Source of the DNA: CAYJAD01 sp964370835 | GTDB lineage: Bacteria > Desulfobacterota > Desulfovibrionia > Desulfovibrionales > Desulfovibrionaceae | Assembly (NCBI GenBank): GCA_964370835.1 | Contig: CAYJLO010000003.1 | Coordinates: forward strand, 25,668 to 89,667 | Length of the DNA stretch: 64,000 nucleotides | Reading direction: 5' to 3' | Part shown: piece after piece, positions 52,172-59,997 of the stretch | How positions within the stretch are numbered: the first letter of the stretch is position 1 | Layout: the number at the start of each line of letters is the position of its first letter | Translations under genes and position numbers: made by a program | Notes under the pieces: generated by a model | Seen by the model: only the letters and a program-made list of their open reading frames with translations | Told to the model about the DNA's origin: nothing | Database searches by the model: none

Positions 52172-52223
52172 GGAAAGGGGGTCTGGGGGAAGAACCTTTT
52201 CTTCAGAAAAGGTTTTCACCCAG
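52165..52223 (-). repeat. Dispersed hairpin-terminator module, copy 2
   Basis: CTGGGGGAAGAACCTTTT (52183-52200) pairs with AAAAGGTTTTCACCCAG (52207-52223). On the minus strand it lies 22 bp past the cheV stop and is followed by TTTCCAAAAAACTT. The same module is found after the rubredoxin gene at 27497-27626, in the same orientation relative to its gene. Confidence 0.75.
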
Positions 52224-52245
52224 TATGCTTTTTTGCATAAAGAGC

Positions 52246-53253
52246 TTAATCGTTGTTGAGAAGCGGATTATCGGGGAAGATGCCCTCTTCCCTTTCTTGA
52301 ATGAGTGCCAAAGCGCGGCGAGCCAAGTAGGTCACTTCCGGCTTGGAAATTTGATCATCGGCGCCCACGGTTTCGCCCTTATGGCGCAACTTATCGGTGA
52401 TAAGTGAGGAGAAGAGCACCACGGGCAATTGGCTAAGGAATTTATCCTCTTTAATTTGCTTGGTGAGGTTGTGACCGTCCATCATGGGCATTTCAATATC
52501 TGAAACCACAATTTGCACGAAATCCGTGAGGGGGCGTTCTTCTGCTTCGGCTTTGGCCTTATAAGAACACAATTTGTCCCAAGCTTCGGCGCCGTGCGAA
52601 CAAATGGTCACTTCGAAATTGGCTTTTTCCAAAAGATCACGCAACATTTCGCGAATGAGGGCCGAGTCATCCACCACCATGGCGCGGCGGCGCACGTCTT
52701 GGTTCCACTCTTCATCCATATCTTCAAAGCGCAAGCCAAGGGCAGGATTCAGCGTGGCCACGATTTTTTCAAGGTCTAGCAAAAAGACAATGCGATTTTC
52801 AAGGTGCACCACGCCAATAACGGTGTTATTGGAAATTTTGGACACATAGGGCGAAGGAGCTTCCACTTCTTCCCAAGAAATACGGTGAATGCGGTTCACA
52901 CCGGACACCTTAAAAGCCGTGGTCACCGAGTTGAACTCGGTCACAATGGTCTTGGGCTCTTCATTTTCGTCCATGGGCTCTTTGCCAAGCCACATGCCAA
53001 GGTCCACCAATGGAATAATATGCGAGCGCAAATTAAAGGCGCCAAGCACGCAAGGGTGTTGTACTTCGGGCAATTCTGTGGCTTTGGGCATGCGGATAAT
53101 TTCCAATACCTTGGCCACGTTAACGCCATAATATCCACGATAGCCGTTGGGAAGGGCTACACCATCTTCTGAAAGGGTTTTTTCATCGATGTAAAATTCA
53201 ACTATTTCAAGCTCGTTGGTTCCGGCTTCGAGAAGAATATTGGTTTGTGCCAT
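52246..53253 (-). CDS. cheV: CheV-type chemotaxis coupling protein
   Basis: The 335-residue protein joins a CheW domain (about 15-175; YYGVNVAKVLEIIRMP, LGAFNLRSHIIPLVDLGMWL) to a receiver domain (about 190-320; RAMVVDDSALIREMLRDLLE, and the phosphoacceptor Asp in IVVSDIEMPMMDG). The Lys of the receiver is in ISKPEV. CheV couples chemoreceptors to the CheA kinase and adapts the response by phosphorylation. It would serve receptors such as the one at 61020. A GGGAGAGCG site precedes the ATG. It stands alone, which is normal for cheV. Confidence 0.92.
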   Translation of the reverse strand: MAQTNILLEAGTNELEIVEFYIDEKTLSEDGVALPNGYRGYYGVNVAKVLEIIRMPKATELPEVQHPCVLGAFNLRSHIIPLVDLGMWLGKEPMDENEEPKTIVTEFNSVTTAFKVSGVNRIHRISWEEVEAPSPYVSKISNNTVIGVVHLENRIVFLLDLEKIVATLNPALGLRFEDMDEEWNQDVRRRAMVVDDSALIREMLRDLLEKANFEVTICSHGAEAWDKLCSYKAKAEAEERPLTDFVQIVVSDIEMPMMDGHNLTKQIKEDKFLSQLPVVLFSSLITDKLRHKGETVGADDQISKPEVTYLARRALALIQEREEGIFPDNPLLNND

Positions 53254-53315
53254 ACGCTCTCCCTGGTGGCGTCAAAGTTTGTGTCTGTAGGGTATTTGTC
53301 TTTTTGTATCAAAGG

Positions 53316-54161
53316 CTAGATATTTTCCAAAAAAACGTAGACCTCGTCAATAAGTCTTTTCGGCGTAGATGCGCCAGCCGTTAGACCTATTCGCGAAAAA
53401 AGTGAAAATTTTTCTGGATCAAGCTCCTTCACCGTCTCCACATGCCATGTGGGAACCCCCTTGGCGGCCGCCACATCGGCCAATCTGCAGGTATTTCCGC
53501 TGGCTTTTCCACCCACAACCACCACGGCATCCACCTCAGTGGCAATGCGCATGATTTCTTCTTGTCTTTCGTGTGTGGCGTGGCAAATGGTAGATAGCAC
53601 CGGTAATGATGGAATTTTGCCTTGCAGATATGTGTTTATATCTGCAAAAATTTTTCCATCTTGAGTTGTTTGGGAAGCTAGCACGTAAGTAGTGGAAGGA
53701 GCAAGCTTTATTGTATATAATTTTTCCAGTGAATCAAAAACGTGTGCTCCATGCGCTGCGTAAGACACAAGGCCGCGCACTTCCGGATGGTCTTCTTCAC
53801 CAAAAAGAAGTAACTCACTGCCGACCTTGGTGGCCTTGGCAATGGCTAACTGCGCTTTTTTTACCTTGGGGCAGGTGGCATCAATGATGGTGGCACCGCT
53901 TTGCACAAGGCGCGCTTCTTCGCTTTGAGGAATGCCATGGGCACGCACAATGATGCAATCCTCTTTACTTATAGCGTCTTTTGCGGTGAGGCATTGCACG
54001 CCAAGGTTGGCATATTCTTCCAGCACTTGTGGATTATGAATGATGGGACCCAGGGTGCAAATGCGTTGTTGGGCGGATTCTTCAAGGGCCGTGTCGAGTT
54101 TTTTTAAGGCCAAAGAAACTCCCATGCAAAAACCTGCAGTGCGGGCGAGGATGACTTCCAT
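53316..54161 (-). CDS. ispH: 4-hydroxy-3-methylbut-2-enyl diphosphate reductase IspH
   Basis: The 281-residue iron-sulfur enzyme makes IPP and DMAPP in the last step of the MEP isoprenoid pathway. Three cluster cysteines are visible: Cys12 in ARTAGFCMGV, one in IDATCPKVKKAQ (about 97) and one in STICHATHERQEE (about 193). The active-site Glu and Thr of VGGKASGNTCRL-type segments follow, in VVVVGGKASGNTCRLADVAA. Length is normal. The gene follows dus on the minus strand with only about 10 bp between, so it is co-transcribed with it. Confidence 0.95.
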   Translation of the reverse strand: MEVILARTAGFCMGVSLALKKLDTALEESAQQRICTLGPIIHNPQVLEEYANLGVQCLTAKDAISKEDCIIVRAHGIPQSEEARLVQSGATIIDATCPKVKKAQLAIAKATKVGSELLLFGEEDHPEVRGLVSYAAHGAHVFDSLEKLYTIKLAPSTTYVLASQTTQDGKIFADINTYLQGKIPSLPVLSTICHATHERQEEIMRIATEVDAVVVVGGKASGNTCRLADVAAAKGVPTWHVETVKELDPEKFSLFSRIGLTAGASTPKRLIDEVYVFLENI

Positions 54162-54170
54162 TGCTATCTC

Positions 54171-55175
54171 CTAAAGCTGTTTTTGTGCGGCGTAAGCGAA
54201 AAATTGTTCCAACAAATCTTGTAATTGCTCAAAAGACGTGCACGCGGCCATTTCTTGGCGTAGGCGTTTCACGCCGGGGAAGTGATGCACATAGCGCGGC
54301 ACAAAGGTGCGCATTTTCAATAAAGCCACTCGCTCAGAGCTGTAGGCCTTGGCCAGTTCCATATGTCTTTTAATGAGGGCAAAAAGAGCTTGTGCGTCCA
54401 CTTGCGGCTCCATGCCTTGTTCCCAAAGTGCAATATGCTCTTTAAAAATTTGCGGATTTTGCATGGCTCCGCGGGCATACATGACGCTGCTTACGCCCGT
54501 TTGCTCAAGGCAGCGTACGCCGTCTTGCGGAGTAAATAAATCACCGCTGGCAATGACGGGTATTTGCACAAGTTCCGATAAGGTGGCCAGATGCTCCCAT
54601 GCGGCCTCACCGCTGAAACCTTGCTTGGCCGTGCGAGGATGCAAGGTAATCCAGCCGGCACCAAGGTCTTGCAAGCGCAAGGCCAGTTCTTGCCACACAT
54701 GGCTCTCGTCGGTCCAGCCAAGACGTATTTTAAAGCCCATGGCATTTTTTCCCACCAACTTTATCATACATTTGGCCACGCTAAGGCTATTGTCAAGGTC
54801 TCTAAGCATGGCAGAGCCACAGCCCGTTTTGTTCACCTTGGGCACAGAACAGCCCATATTGAGGTCAAAGTACTGAAAACCTTGCTCCAAAAGCTCCACA
54901 AGCGCCTTTTCCATGAAAGGTACTTCATTGCCAAAAAGTTGCACCACCAAGAAATTTCCTTGGGAAGTGTCGCTATCTTCGGGAGTGGTGGCCAGTAAAT
55001 CTTGGGTGCCATTGCTTTTATACACTAAGCCTTTGGCGCTGACCATTTCGGTGCAGGCCACGCGTGCGCCGTGTTCGCGGCACAGTAGGCGAAAGGTTAA
55101 ATCGGAGTAGCCGGCCAAAGGGGCAAGCCACGGGGTGCTGCCATTGATGGGTAAGGGGAGAAGGTCTTGTGTCAT
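54171..55175 (-). CDS. dus: tRNA-dihydrouridine synthase
   Basis: The 334-residue FMN enzyme reduces uridines in the tRNA D-loop. Motifs are WLAPLAGYSDLTFRLLCREH, the catalytic-Cys segment FDLNMGCSVPKVNKTGCGSA, and MGFKIRLGWTDESHVWQELA. ITLHPRTAKQGFSGEAAWEH and VIASGDLFTPQDG follow, with a C-terminal helical tRNA-binding part. It is nearest the DusB type in style, but the exact position modified is not certain. It is followed by ispH within about 10 bp and preceded by the cysteine-cluster gene at about 10 bp, forming a three-gene unit. Confidence 0.92.
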   Translation of the reverse strand: MTQDLLPLPINGSTPWLAPLAGYSDLTFRLLCREHGARVACTEMVSAKGLVYKSNGTQDLLATTPEDSDTSQGNFLVVQLFGNEVPFMEKALVELLEQGFQYFDLNMGCSVPKVNKTGCGSAMLRDLDNSLSVAKCMIKLVGKNAMGFKIRLGWTDESHVWQELALRLQDLGAGWITLHPRTAKQGFSGEAAWEHLATLSELVQIPVIASGDLFTPQDGVRCLEQTGVSSVMYARGAMQNPQIFKEHIALWEQGMEPQVDAQALFALIKRHMELAKAYSSERVALLKMRTFVPRYVHHFPGVKRLRQEMAACTSFEQLQDLLEQFFAYAAQKQL

Positions 55176-55184
55176 GGTCTTGGT

Positions 55185-55877
55185 TTAGGAAAAATATGCT
55201 GCGTTGGCAAGTTTTTTGAGCACGAGCTGCCCTTGAGCATTGTGCTGCGCCGCAAAGCCAAGGCTTTGTATAAAGTGATACACAGGGCGACCCAGTAGGC
55301 AGGGCAGAATTTCTTGCGGAAGCAGGGCTTTTTCCATGCACAGTTCGCGAAAGGCCATGTCATAGCGCACGCATTGCAGAATTTCTTGTGTGGCTTGTGT
55401 TTGGTCGTGGCTGTCTTGTGACTCATGCAGGGTGCGTCCGTGAGAAACCAAGGGATGCAAGGGGCATTGTTCTTCGTGGGCTTCCACCAATTCTTGCCAG
55501 CCGGCTTGGGCATGAAAAATATCTGCGCGGCAGGCTCTGTCTTCGTGATACATGGTTTGCAAGGCACTGGTGTCGGTGCAGTGCAGAGCCGCGCATTGGG
55601 CAGGGCGTTGTGGGTGCAGGCCGCAATTTTTATCTTTATGGAAGATGCAATGCCAAGGGTGTTTGACTTCGCCGCTACCGTGAATTTTCAGGGCTTCTTC
55701 TTCCAGGGGGATGAGTTTGTTGTAAATGGGGTCAAAGGCCAGTTCGCCGGCACGCAGGGTGAGGATATGAGAAAAAGAGATATGCCCCTCGGTGAGTAGG
55801 GGAATGTCGGCCTTGTGCAGTAAAGGGCCGCCCTTGCGACAGCAGGTGCCGCATTGTGTACAGGTAAGATTTTGCAT
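55185..55877 (-). CDS. YkgJ-family cysteine-cluster protein
   Basis: The 230-residue protein has the YkgJ-type cysteine arrangement: TCTQCGTCCRKGG (Cys pairs near 5-13), then CIFHKDKNCGLHPQRPAQCA (about 75-95). This probably binds zinc or an iron-sulfur cluster. The remainder is helical, with many His, Glu and Gln. Biological role is unknown. It lies immediately upstream of dus on the same strand and likely shares its transcript. About 1 kb of repeat-rich, non-coding DNA lies upstream, where its promoter must be. Confidence 0.85.
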   Translation of the reverse strand: MQNLTCTQCGTCCRKGGPLLHKADIPLLTEGHISFSHILTLRAGELAFDPIYNKLIPLEEEALKIHGSGEVKHPWHCIFHKDKNCGLHPQRPAQCAALHCTDTSALQTMYHEDRACRADIFHAQAGWQELVEAHEEQCPLHPLVSHGRTLHESQDSHDQTQATQEILQCVRYDMAFRELCMEKALLPQEILPCLLGRPVYHFIQSLGFAAQHNAQGQLVLKKLANAAYFS

Positions 55878-56087
55878 GGCTTTTCATAAGGAAAAATAAG
55901 GACGCGTGCAAGGGCTTTTGTGGGGAGGGGGATGGCGGAGGAGAGTATGTGGGGGGGTGGGGATGGGATTTTTGTGGTTTGGGGCTTCATTGCTTTTGTC
56001 TTCTTTATGCAAAATTTATCTTTTGAGTGCTGGCAAAGAAGCGGTATAAAATCTGAAAATTTAAATAAATCACACAAAAAACAACCA

Positions 56088-56159
56088 TTGGCGCTTTTGT
56101 GGCGTCGGATTATGTCTGTCTTTGCTTGCGTATCCTGTAAAAGGAGACAAAAGCGCCAA
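56088..56159. repeat. Long perfect inverted repeat
   Basis: TTGGCGCTTTTGT (56088-56100) and ACAAAAGCGCCAA (56147-56159) pair over 13 bp around a 46-nt loop. It does not follow a gene end, so it is not an ordinary terminator. It is the first of several palindromes in the 55878-56880 gap. The preceding 55878-56087 shows nothing I can name. Confidence 0.7.
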
Positions 56160-56160
56160 A

Positions 56161-56260
56161 GGGCCGACTGTATCCCCCTGTCACTGCCGCTTCGCCACGT
56201 TTCGCGTACGTGACATCCCCCTTACAGTGCTTCGCACAAGGGGGAGAGGTAGCTTACGCT
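56161..56260. repeat. REP-like cluster of small hairpins
   Basis: CACGT/ACGTG flanks a TTCGCGT loop, then TCCCCCT (56216-56222) pairs with AGGGGGA (56239-56245) around a CAGTGCTTCGCACA centre. Stem-loops with TTCG-type loops in series resemble REP or other palindromic units of gut bacteria. I see only this one copy in the window. Confidence 0.5.
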
Positions 56261-56434
56261 CAGAAAAGATTTAATCACGTCCTCGTTTTTCAATGCAGTG
56301 CATGTACGTCTTCAACTTTTGCTATGAGCAATGCAGTTAATGAAATACCGCTCAAAGCGGGGTTGCCTCCGTAGTCTGTTGAAGGTGTCTCAATGTAAAG
56401 AAATTTTATCCAGGTTGTTGTTATGATTTAACTA

Positions 56435-56540
56435 CAAGCCGTTCAAAAAGTGCAAAGTGCAAGGAAGGCTCGTATTAGACATACGTAATTGGAGTAAAAA
56501 ACAAGCCTGACGCCGCAATATGTACTTTTTCAGCGGCTTG
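56435..56540 (+). repeat. MITE-like dispersed repeat, family M, copy 2
   Basis: Terminal arms CAAGCCG (56435-56441) with CGGCTTG (56534-56540), and AAAAAGT (56445-56451) with ACTTTTT (56524-56530), make a 106-bp inverted-repeat element. The core words GCAAGGAAG, AGACATAC, AAAAAACAAGCC and CTGACGCCGCAA recur in order in the copy at 10085-10185. No coding region is present, so it is a non-autonomous or RNA-type repeat. Confidence 0.75.
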
Positions 56541-56542
56541 TT

Positions 56543-56722
56543 AGCTGTGTCGCGTAGGCTTACCATGTAAGCCGAAGCCCTGAAGGGCATCTTTTTTCGA
56601 GCGAAGAGAGAAAAAAATCCCGAAAGGAATGACCACAGCAAGGCATATTGGGGGGAGGCGGGTTGATAAGGGCTGCCAGGGGGGAGAATCCACCCTTAAG
56701 CCCTTACAAGTTGGGTCTGTAA
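56543..56722 (+). repeat. Structured dispersed repeat, class B, copy 2
   Basis: GCTGTG (56544-56549) closes with CACAGC (56634-56639). Inside, GGCTTAC/GTAAGCC (56557-56573), GCCCT/AGGGC (56577-56588) and a T6C/GAGA6 arm are formed, then TCCCGAAAGG. The G-rich tail (GGGGGGAGGCGGGTTGATAA) is nearly identical to that of class A copy 1 at 10463, and both end CCCTTACA, two bases, TTGGGTCT. This links classes A and B into one family. Confidence 0.82.
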
Positions 56723-56810
56723 CTATACAGAAAGGAAATGGTTAGCTCGACAATCAATCTCTTGCTAAACAAGATAAAAATAGGTGGGTGTAATTATGTA
56801 TCCACAAAAA

Positions 56811-56842
56811 AAAGACCTTCATACCGCAGTACAAAGGCCTTC
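56811..56842 (-). terminator. Terminator of grpE
   Basis: On the minus strand AAGGCCTT (56841-56834) pairs with AAGGTCTT (56819-56812), with one wobble. A run of T follows. It is about 40 bp past the grpE stop. Confidence 0.75.
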
Positions 56843-56860
56843 GTAGATATATGAACTCTC

Positions 56861-56882
56861 AACAGGTTTTTAGTAACCTGTT
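56861..56882 (-). repeat. Hairpin touching the grpE stop codon
   Basis: AACAGGTT (56861-56868) pairs perfectly with AACCTGTT (56875-56882). The right arm includes part of the stop codon of grpE. It may protect the 3' end of the message or assist the terminator just downstream. Confidence 0.55.
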
Positions 56883-57465
56883 AGGGCTTTTTGCTGATGG
56901 AAACCTTGGCAGGACGAATAAGGCGTCCTTTCAACTTGTAGCCACGTTGCATAACATTGCTCACGCGGTTTTCTTCCAAGTCTTCGCGAGTTTCAAAGAT
57001 GAGCCCTTCATGCAACTCTGGTGTGAATTCTTCACCCACTTCGCCCACAGGCTCAAGTCCGTGATTTTTCACAGCTTCTAAAAGCAGTTTACGGGTCATT
57101 TCAATGCCCATGAGCATATCTTTACAAGCTTCGTTTTGACCGCCATATTGCAGAGCGAGATCTAAATTATCTAGGCTTGGGAGCAAGCTTGAAAGCACCT
57201 TTTCTGCGGCATAGGTCAATTGTTCTTCATGCTCGCGTGCAAGGCGTTTTTTATAATTTTCCATTTCGGCCAAAGCGCGCAAGCGAGTTTGGTCGGCATC
57301 TTCCTTAACACTGCAACTGGGGCAAATGTGTTCAAGGCAGAGTTCATTTAAGTTTTCAGGCACTTGAGGAAGAGTGAACTCCTCTGTGTCTTGTTCAAAT
57401 AAGTTTTGTGCGGCGGCATCTTCTTGTGCTGCCATATAAGCTTCGTGTGGTTTTTTGGATGACAT
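56881..57465 (-). CDS. grpE: Nucleotide exchange factor GrpE
   Basis: The 194-residue co-chaperone releases ADP from DnaK. The long helix ALAEMENYKKRLAREHEEQL starts near 75, followed by LLPSLDNLDLALQYG and the C-terminal beta domain VGEEFTPELHEGLIFETRED and GYKLKGRLIRPAKV. The N-terminal tail carries an unusual cysteine pair (EHICPSC). I choose the ATG at 57465, with AAGGAG upstream, over the frame from 57510. The dnaK partner is not in the window. Upstream AT-rich DNA shared with hisD may hold a heat-shock promoter, which I could not locate. Confidence 0.93.
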   Translation of the reverse strand: MSSKKPHEAYMAAQEDAAAQNLFEQDTEEFTLPQVPENLNELCLEHICPSCSVKEDADQTRLRALAEMENYKKRLAREHEEQLTYAAEKVLSSLLPSLDNLDLALQYGGQNEACKDMLMGIEMTRKLLLEAVKNHGLEPVGEVGEEFTPELHEGLIFETREDLEENRVSNVMQRGYKLKGRLIRPAKVSISKKP

Positions 57466-57732
57466 GAAAGACTCCTTCGTGATGCCTATTTTTAAGCAAG
57501 CCTTGCCCACCTGTCAAGTCCCCGTACTGGATATTTTATTTTAACATAGTAAAATGCTTTGTAATTTTCTCGCAATTTTTTCATTTTATGGTGGTGTTTT
57601 TTGTAGGATAAAAGTGTCACTTAAATGAATGTATTTCTTGAGGCACAAAAGCTCGACTTTTATAAACTCTTACTGTAACATGCCCAAGCTATATGTAGGA
57701 TGCTTGCCAAGGTAAGCCCTGAAGGAGAATCT

Positions 57733-59046
57733 ATGTCCTGTCGTATTATAACATGTACCACAGAAAAAGACTGGCCCGCTCTTGAGGCTATTCTTAAAGG
57801 CCGCGAAGATACGGGCGAAAGCGTTGACGGTGTTGTTCAAGAAATTTTGCAAAATGTCCAAAGTCGCGGCGATGCGGCTCTTTTGGAATACACTAAGCGC
57901 TTTGATTGTCCCGAAGCTGACGAGGCTTTTACCTTACGTCTTGACAGCGCAGACATTGCCAAAGGCGCGGCACAGGTTTCCAGCGAGGATTTGTCCATCA
58001 TTGCTGAAGCTGCTTCCAATATTCGCACCTTCCATGAAGCTCAGGTGGAAAAGTCTTGGTTTTTAACCAGAGAAGACGGAACCATTCTGGGCCAGCAAGT
58101 GGTGCCGGTGGATCGTGCAGGTTTGTATGTGCCCGGCGGTAAGGGTGGGGATACCCCCTTGCTCTCCAGCTTACTTATGAATGCCATTCCGGCACAAGTG
58201 GCAGGCGTAAAACAATTGGCCGTGGTGACGCCACCGCGCCCCGATGGCAGCATTAATCCGCATATTTTAGCCGTGGCGCACTTATTGGATATAGATGAAG
58301 TTTATCGCATGGGCTCTGCTTGGGCCATTGGTGCCTTGGCCTATGGTACTGAAACCATGTCCCCAGTGGATGTCATTGTGGGCCCAGGAAATATCTATGT
58401 GACCACAGCCAAAAGTATGGTGCAAGGGCGCGTGGGTATTGATATGATAGCCGGCCCCAGTGAAGTGCTTGTCATAGCAGATGGATCTGCCAACCCTGCG
58501 TGGGTGGCGGCAGATATGCTTTCTCAAGCTGAGCATGATTCCCTTGCTTCTGCCGTATGTATTACGGACACGCCCTTCATGGCAGAGGCCATTCAGCGCG
58601 AGCTCGCCATCCAATGCGCCGCCTTGCCCCGTGCAGAGCTGGCCGCCAAAGCGTTAAAAGATTGGAGTGCCCTTGTGGTGGTGCCCAATATGCGAGTGGG
58701 TGTGGCCATTGCCAATCGCGTGGCTCCGGAACATTTGGAACTGTGTGTCAAAGACCCTTGGGCCATGTTGCCCTCCATTAAGCATGCCGGCGCCATTTTC
58801 ATGGGTTCGCATTCACCTGAGGCCGTGGGTGATTATTTTGCCGGCCCCAACCATGTGCTCCCCACCATGGGCACAGCTCGTTTTTCTTCTGCCCTTTCGG
58901 TGCAGACTTTTTGTAAGCGTTCATCGGTGGTGGCAGTTTCATCGGCTTTTGTACAAAAGCATGCTGACTCCATTGCCCGTTTAGCGCGTTTAGAAGGCTT
59001 AGAAGCCCATGCGCGTTCCATGGAATGCCGCGTAAAAAGATCATAG
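57733..59046 (+). CDS. hisD: Histidinol dehydrogenase
   Basis: The 437-residue zinc enzyme oxidises histidinol to histidine in two NAD-dependent steps. Motifs are VDRAGLYVPGGKGGDTPLLS, VVTPPRPDGSINPHILA, and the IDMIAGPSEVLVIADGSANP loop. AADMLSQAEHDSLASAVC carries the zinc-site residues, and NRVAPEHLELC and GPNHVLPTMGTARFSS follow. I choose the ATG at 57733 with AAGGAGAATCT upstream. No other his gene is adjacent, so histidine genes are scattered in this genome. It begins a plus-strand run hisD-purC-fabI. Confidence 0.95.
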   Translation: MSCRIITCTTEKDWPALEAILKGREDTGESVDGVVQEILQNVQSRGDAALLEYTKRFDCPEADEAFTLRLDSADIAKGAAQVSSEDLSIIAEAASNIRTFHEAQVEKSWFLTREDGTILGQQVVPVDRAGLYVPGGKGGDTPLLSSLLMNAIPAQVAGVKQLAVVTPPRPDGSINPHILAVAHLLDIDEVYRMGSAWAIGALAYGTETMSPVDVIVGPGNIYVTTAKSMVQGRVGIDMIAGPSEVLVIADGSANPAWVAADMLSQAEHDSLASAVCITDTPFMAEAIQRELAIQCAALPRAELAAKALKDWSALVVVPNMRVGVAIANRVAPEHLELCVKDPWAMLPSIKHAGAIFMGSHSPEAVGDYFAGPNHVLPTMGTARFSSALSVQTFCKRSSVVAVSSAFVQKHADSIARLARLEGLEAHARSMECRVKRS

Positions 59047-59088
59047 TACGTTTTAGGATGTATACTTCCATTTAGGAGATTAGAAATT

Positions 59089-59988
59089 ATGAAAGTAGTT
59101 ATGCAAAGCACTGTCACCGCCTTTCCTTTGATTGCGCGTGGTAAAGTGCGTGATATGTATCAAATTGATGACGAAACCTTACTCATTGTTACCACAGACC
59201 GCATGTCGGCCTTTGATGTAATCATGAGCGAACCTGTTCCGTATAAAGGTGTTATCCTTAATAAAATCACTTTATTCTGGATGGATCGCTTTAAAGATAT
59301 CATTGCCAATCATCTCATTGAGAGCGATGTGAATAAATTCCCCGAAGCTTTGCAACCTTGGAAAGACGAGTTGGAAGGTCGCTCTGTATTGGTGAAAAAG
59401 GCTAAGCCTTTACCTGTGGAATGTATCGTACGTGGCTGTTTGACCGGCTCTGGCTGGAAAGACTACAAGGCCACCGGCACCTTGTGCGGTTACGATTTGC
59501 CTGCCGACATGAAAGAATCTGCCAAGATTGAACCTGCCATTTTTACGCCTTCCACCAAGGCTGAGCTTGGCGAGCATGATGAAAACATCACCGTGGCTCA
59601 GGCCACAGCTCTTCTTGGAGAAGAAATTGCCAAGAAAGTGCAAGAAACTTCCTTGCGTATTTTCGAAGCCGGTCGTGAATATGCCGCCACACGCGGAATC
59701 CTCATGGCTGATACCAAGTTTGAATTTGGTATGGTTAATGGTGAGTTAGTACTTATTGATGAAGTTATGACTCCAGACTCCTCGCGTTTCTGGCCTGCGG
59801 ACCAATATGAAGAAGGTCGCGGCCAACCTAGTTTTGATAAGCAATATTTGCGTGATTGGCTTTCGGCGCAGCCTTGGGATAAAACCCCACCTGCCCCCAC
59901 TTTGCCTCAAGACATTGTTGATGCCACCGCCGGACGTTATGCAGAAGCATATAAAATCATCACCGGCAAATCCTTTGACGCGGAATAA
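59089..59988 (+). CDS. purC: SAICAR synthase PurC
   Basis: The 299-residue ATP-dependent ligase joins aspartate to CAIR in purine synthesis. Marks are GKVRDMYQIDDETLLIVTTD at the start, SAFDVIMSEPVPYKGVILNK, and the aspartate and CAIR binding segment PVECIVRGCLTGSGWKDYK. ADTKFEFGMVNGELVLIDEV and TPDSSRFWP follow. Length matches the longer PurC type of many bacteria and yeast. GGAGATTAG is the ribosome site. It follows hisD by 42 bp and precedes fabI by 9 bp. Confidence 0.96.
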   Translation: MKVVMQSTVTAFPLIARGKVRDMYQIDDETLLIVTTDRMSAFDVIMSEPVPYKGVILNKITLFWMDRFKDIIANHLIESDVNKFPEALQPWKDELEGRSVLVKKAKPLPVECIVRGCLTGSGWKDYKATGTLCGYDLPADMKESAKIEPAIFTPSTKAELGEHDENITVAQATALLGEEIAKKVQETSLRIFEAGREYAATRGILMADTKFEFGMVNGELVLIDEVMTPDSSRFWPADQYEEGRGQPSFDKQYLRDWLSAQPWDKTPPAPTLPQDIVDATAGRYAEAYKIITGKSFDAE

Positions 59989-59997
59989 GAGGTGAGT

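Noticed and set aside
51986..52219. A 77-codon minus-strand frame downstream of cheV
   Set aside because: It runs through two terminator hairpins and has no ribosome site or domain.
55920..56213. A 97-codon plus-strand frame upstream of the ykgJ gene
   Set aside because: It begins in a G-rich simple stretch and runs into palindromic repeats; composition is unlike the real genes here.
56432..56641. A 69-codon minus-strand frame
   Set aside because: It spans a family M and a class B repeat and lacks a start signal.
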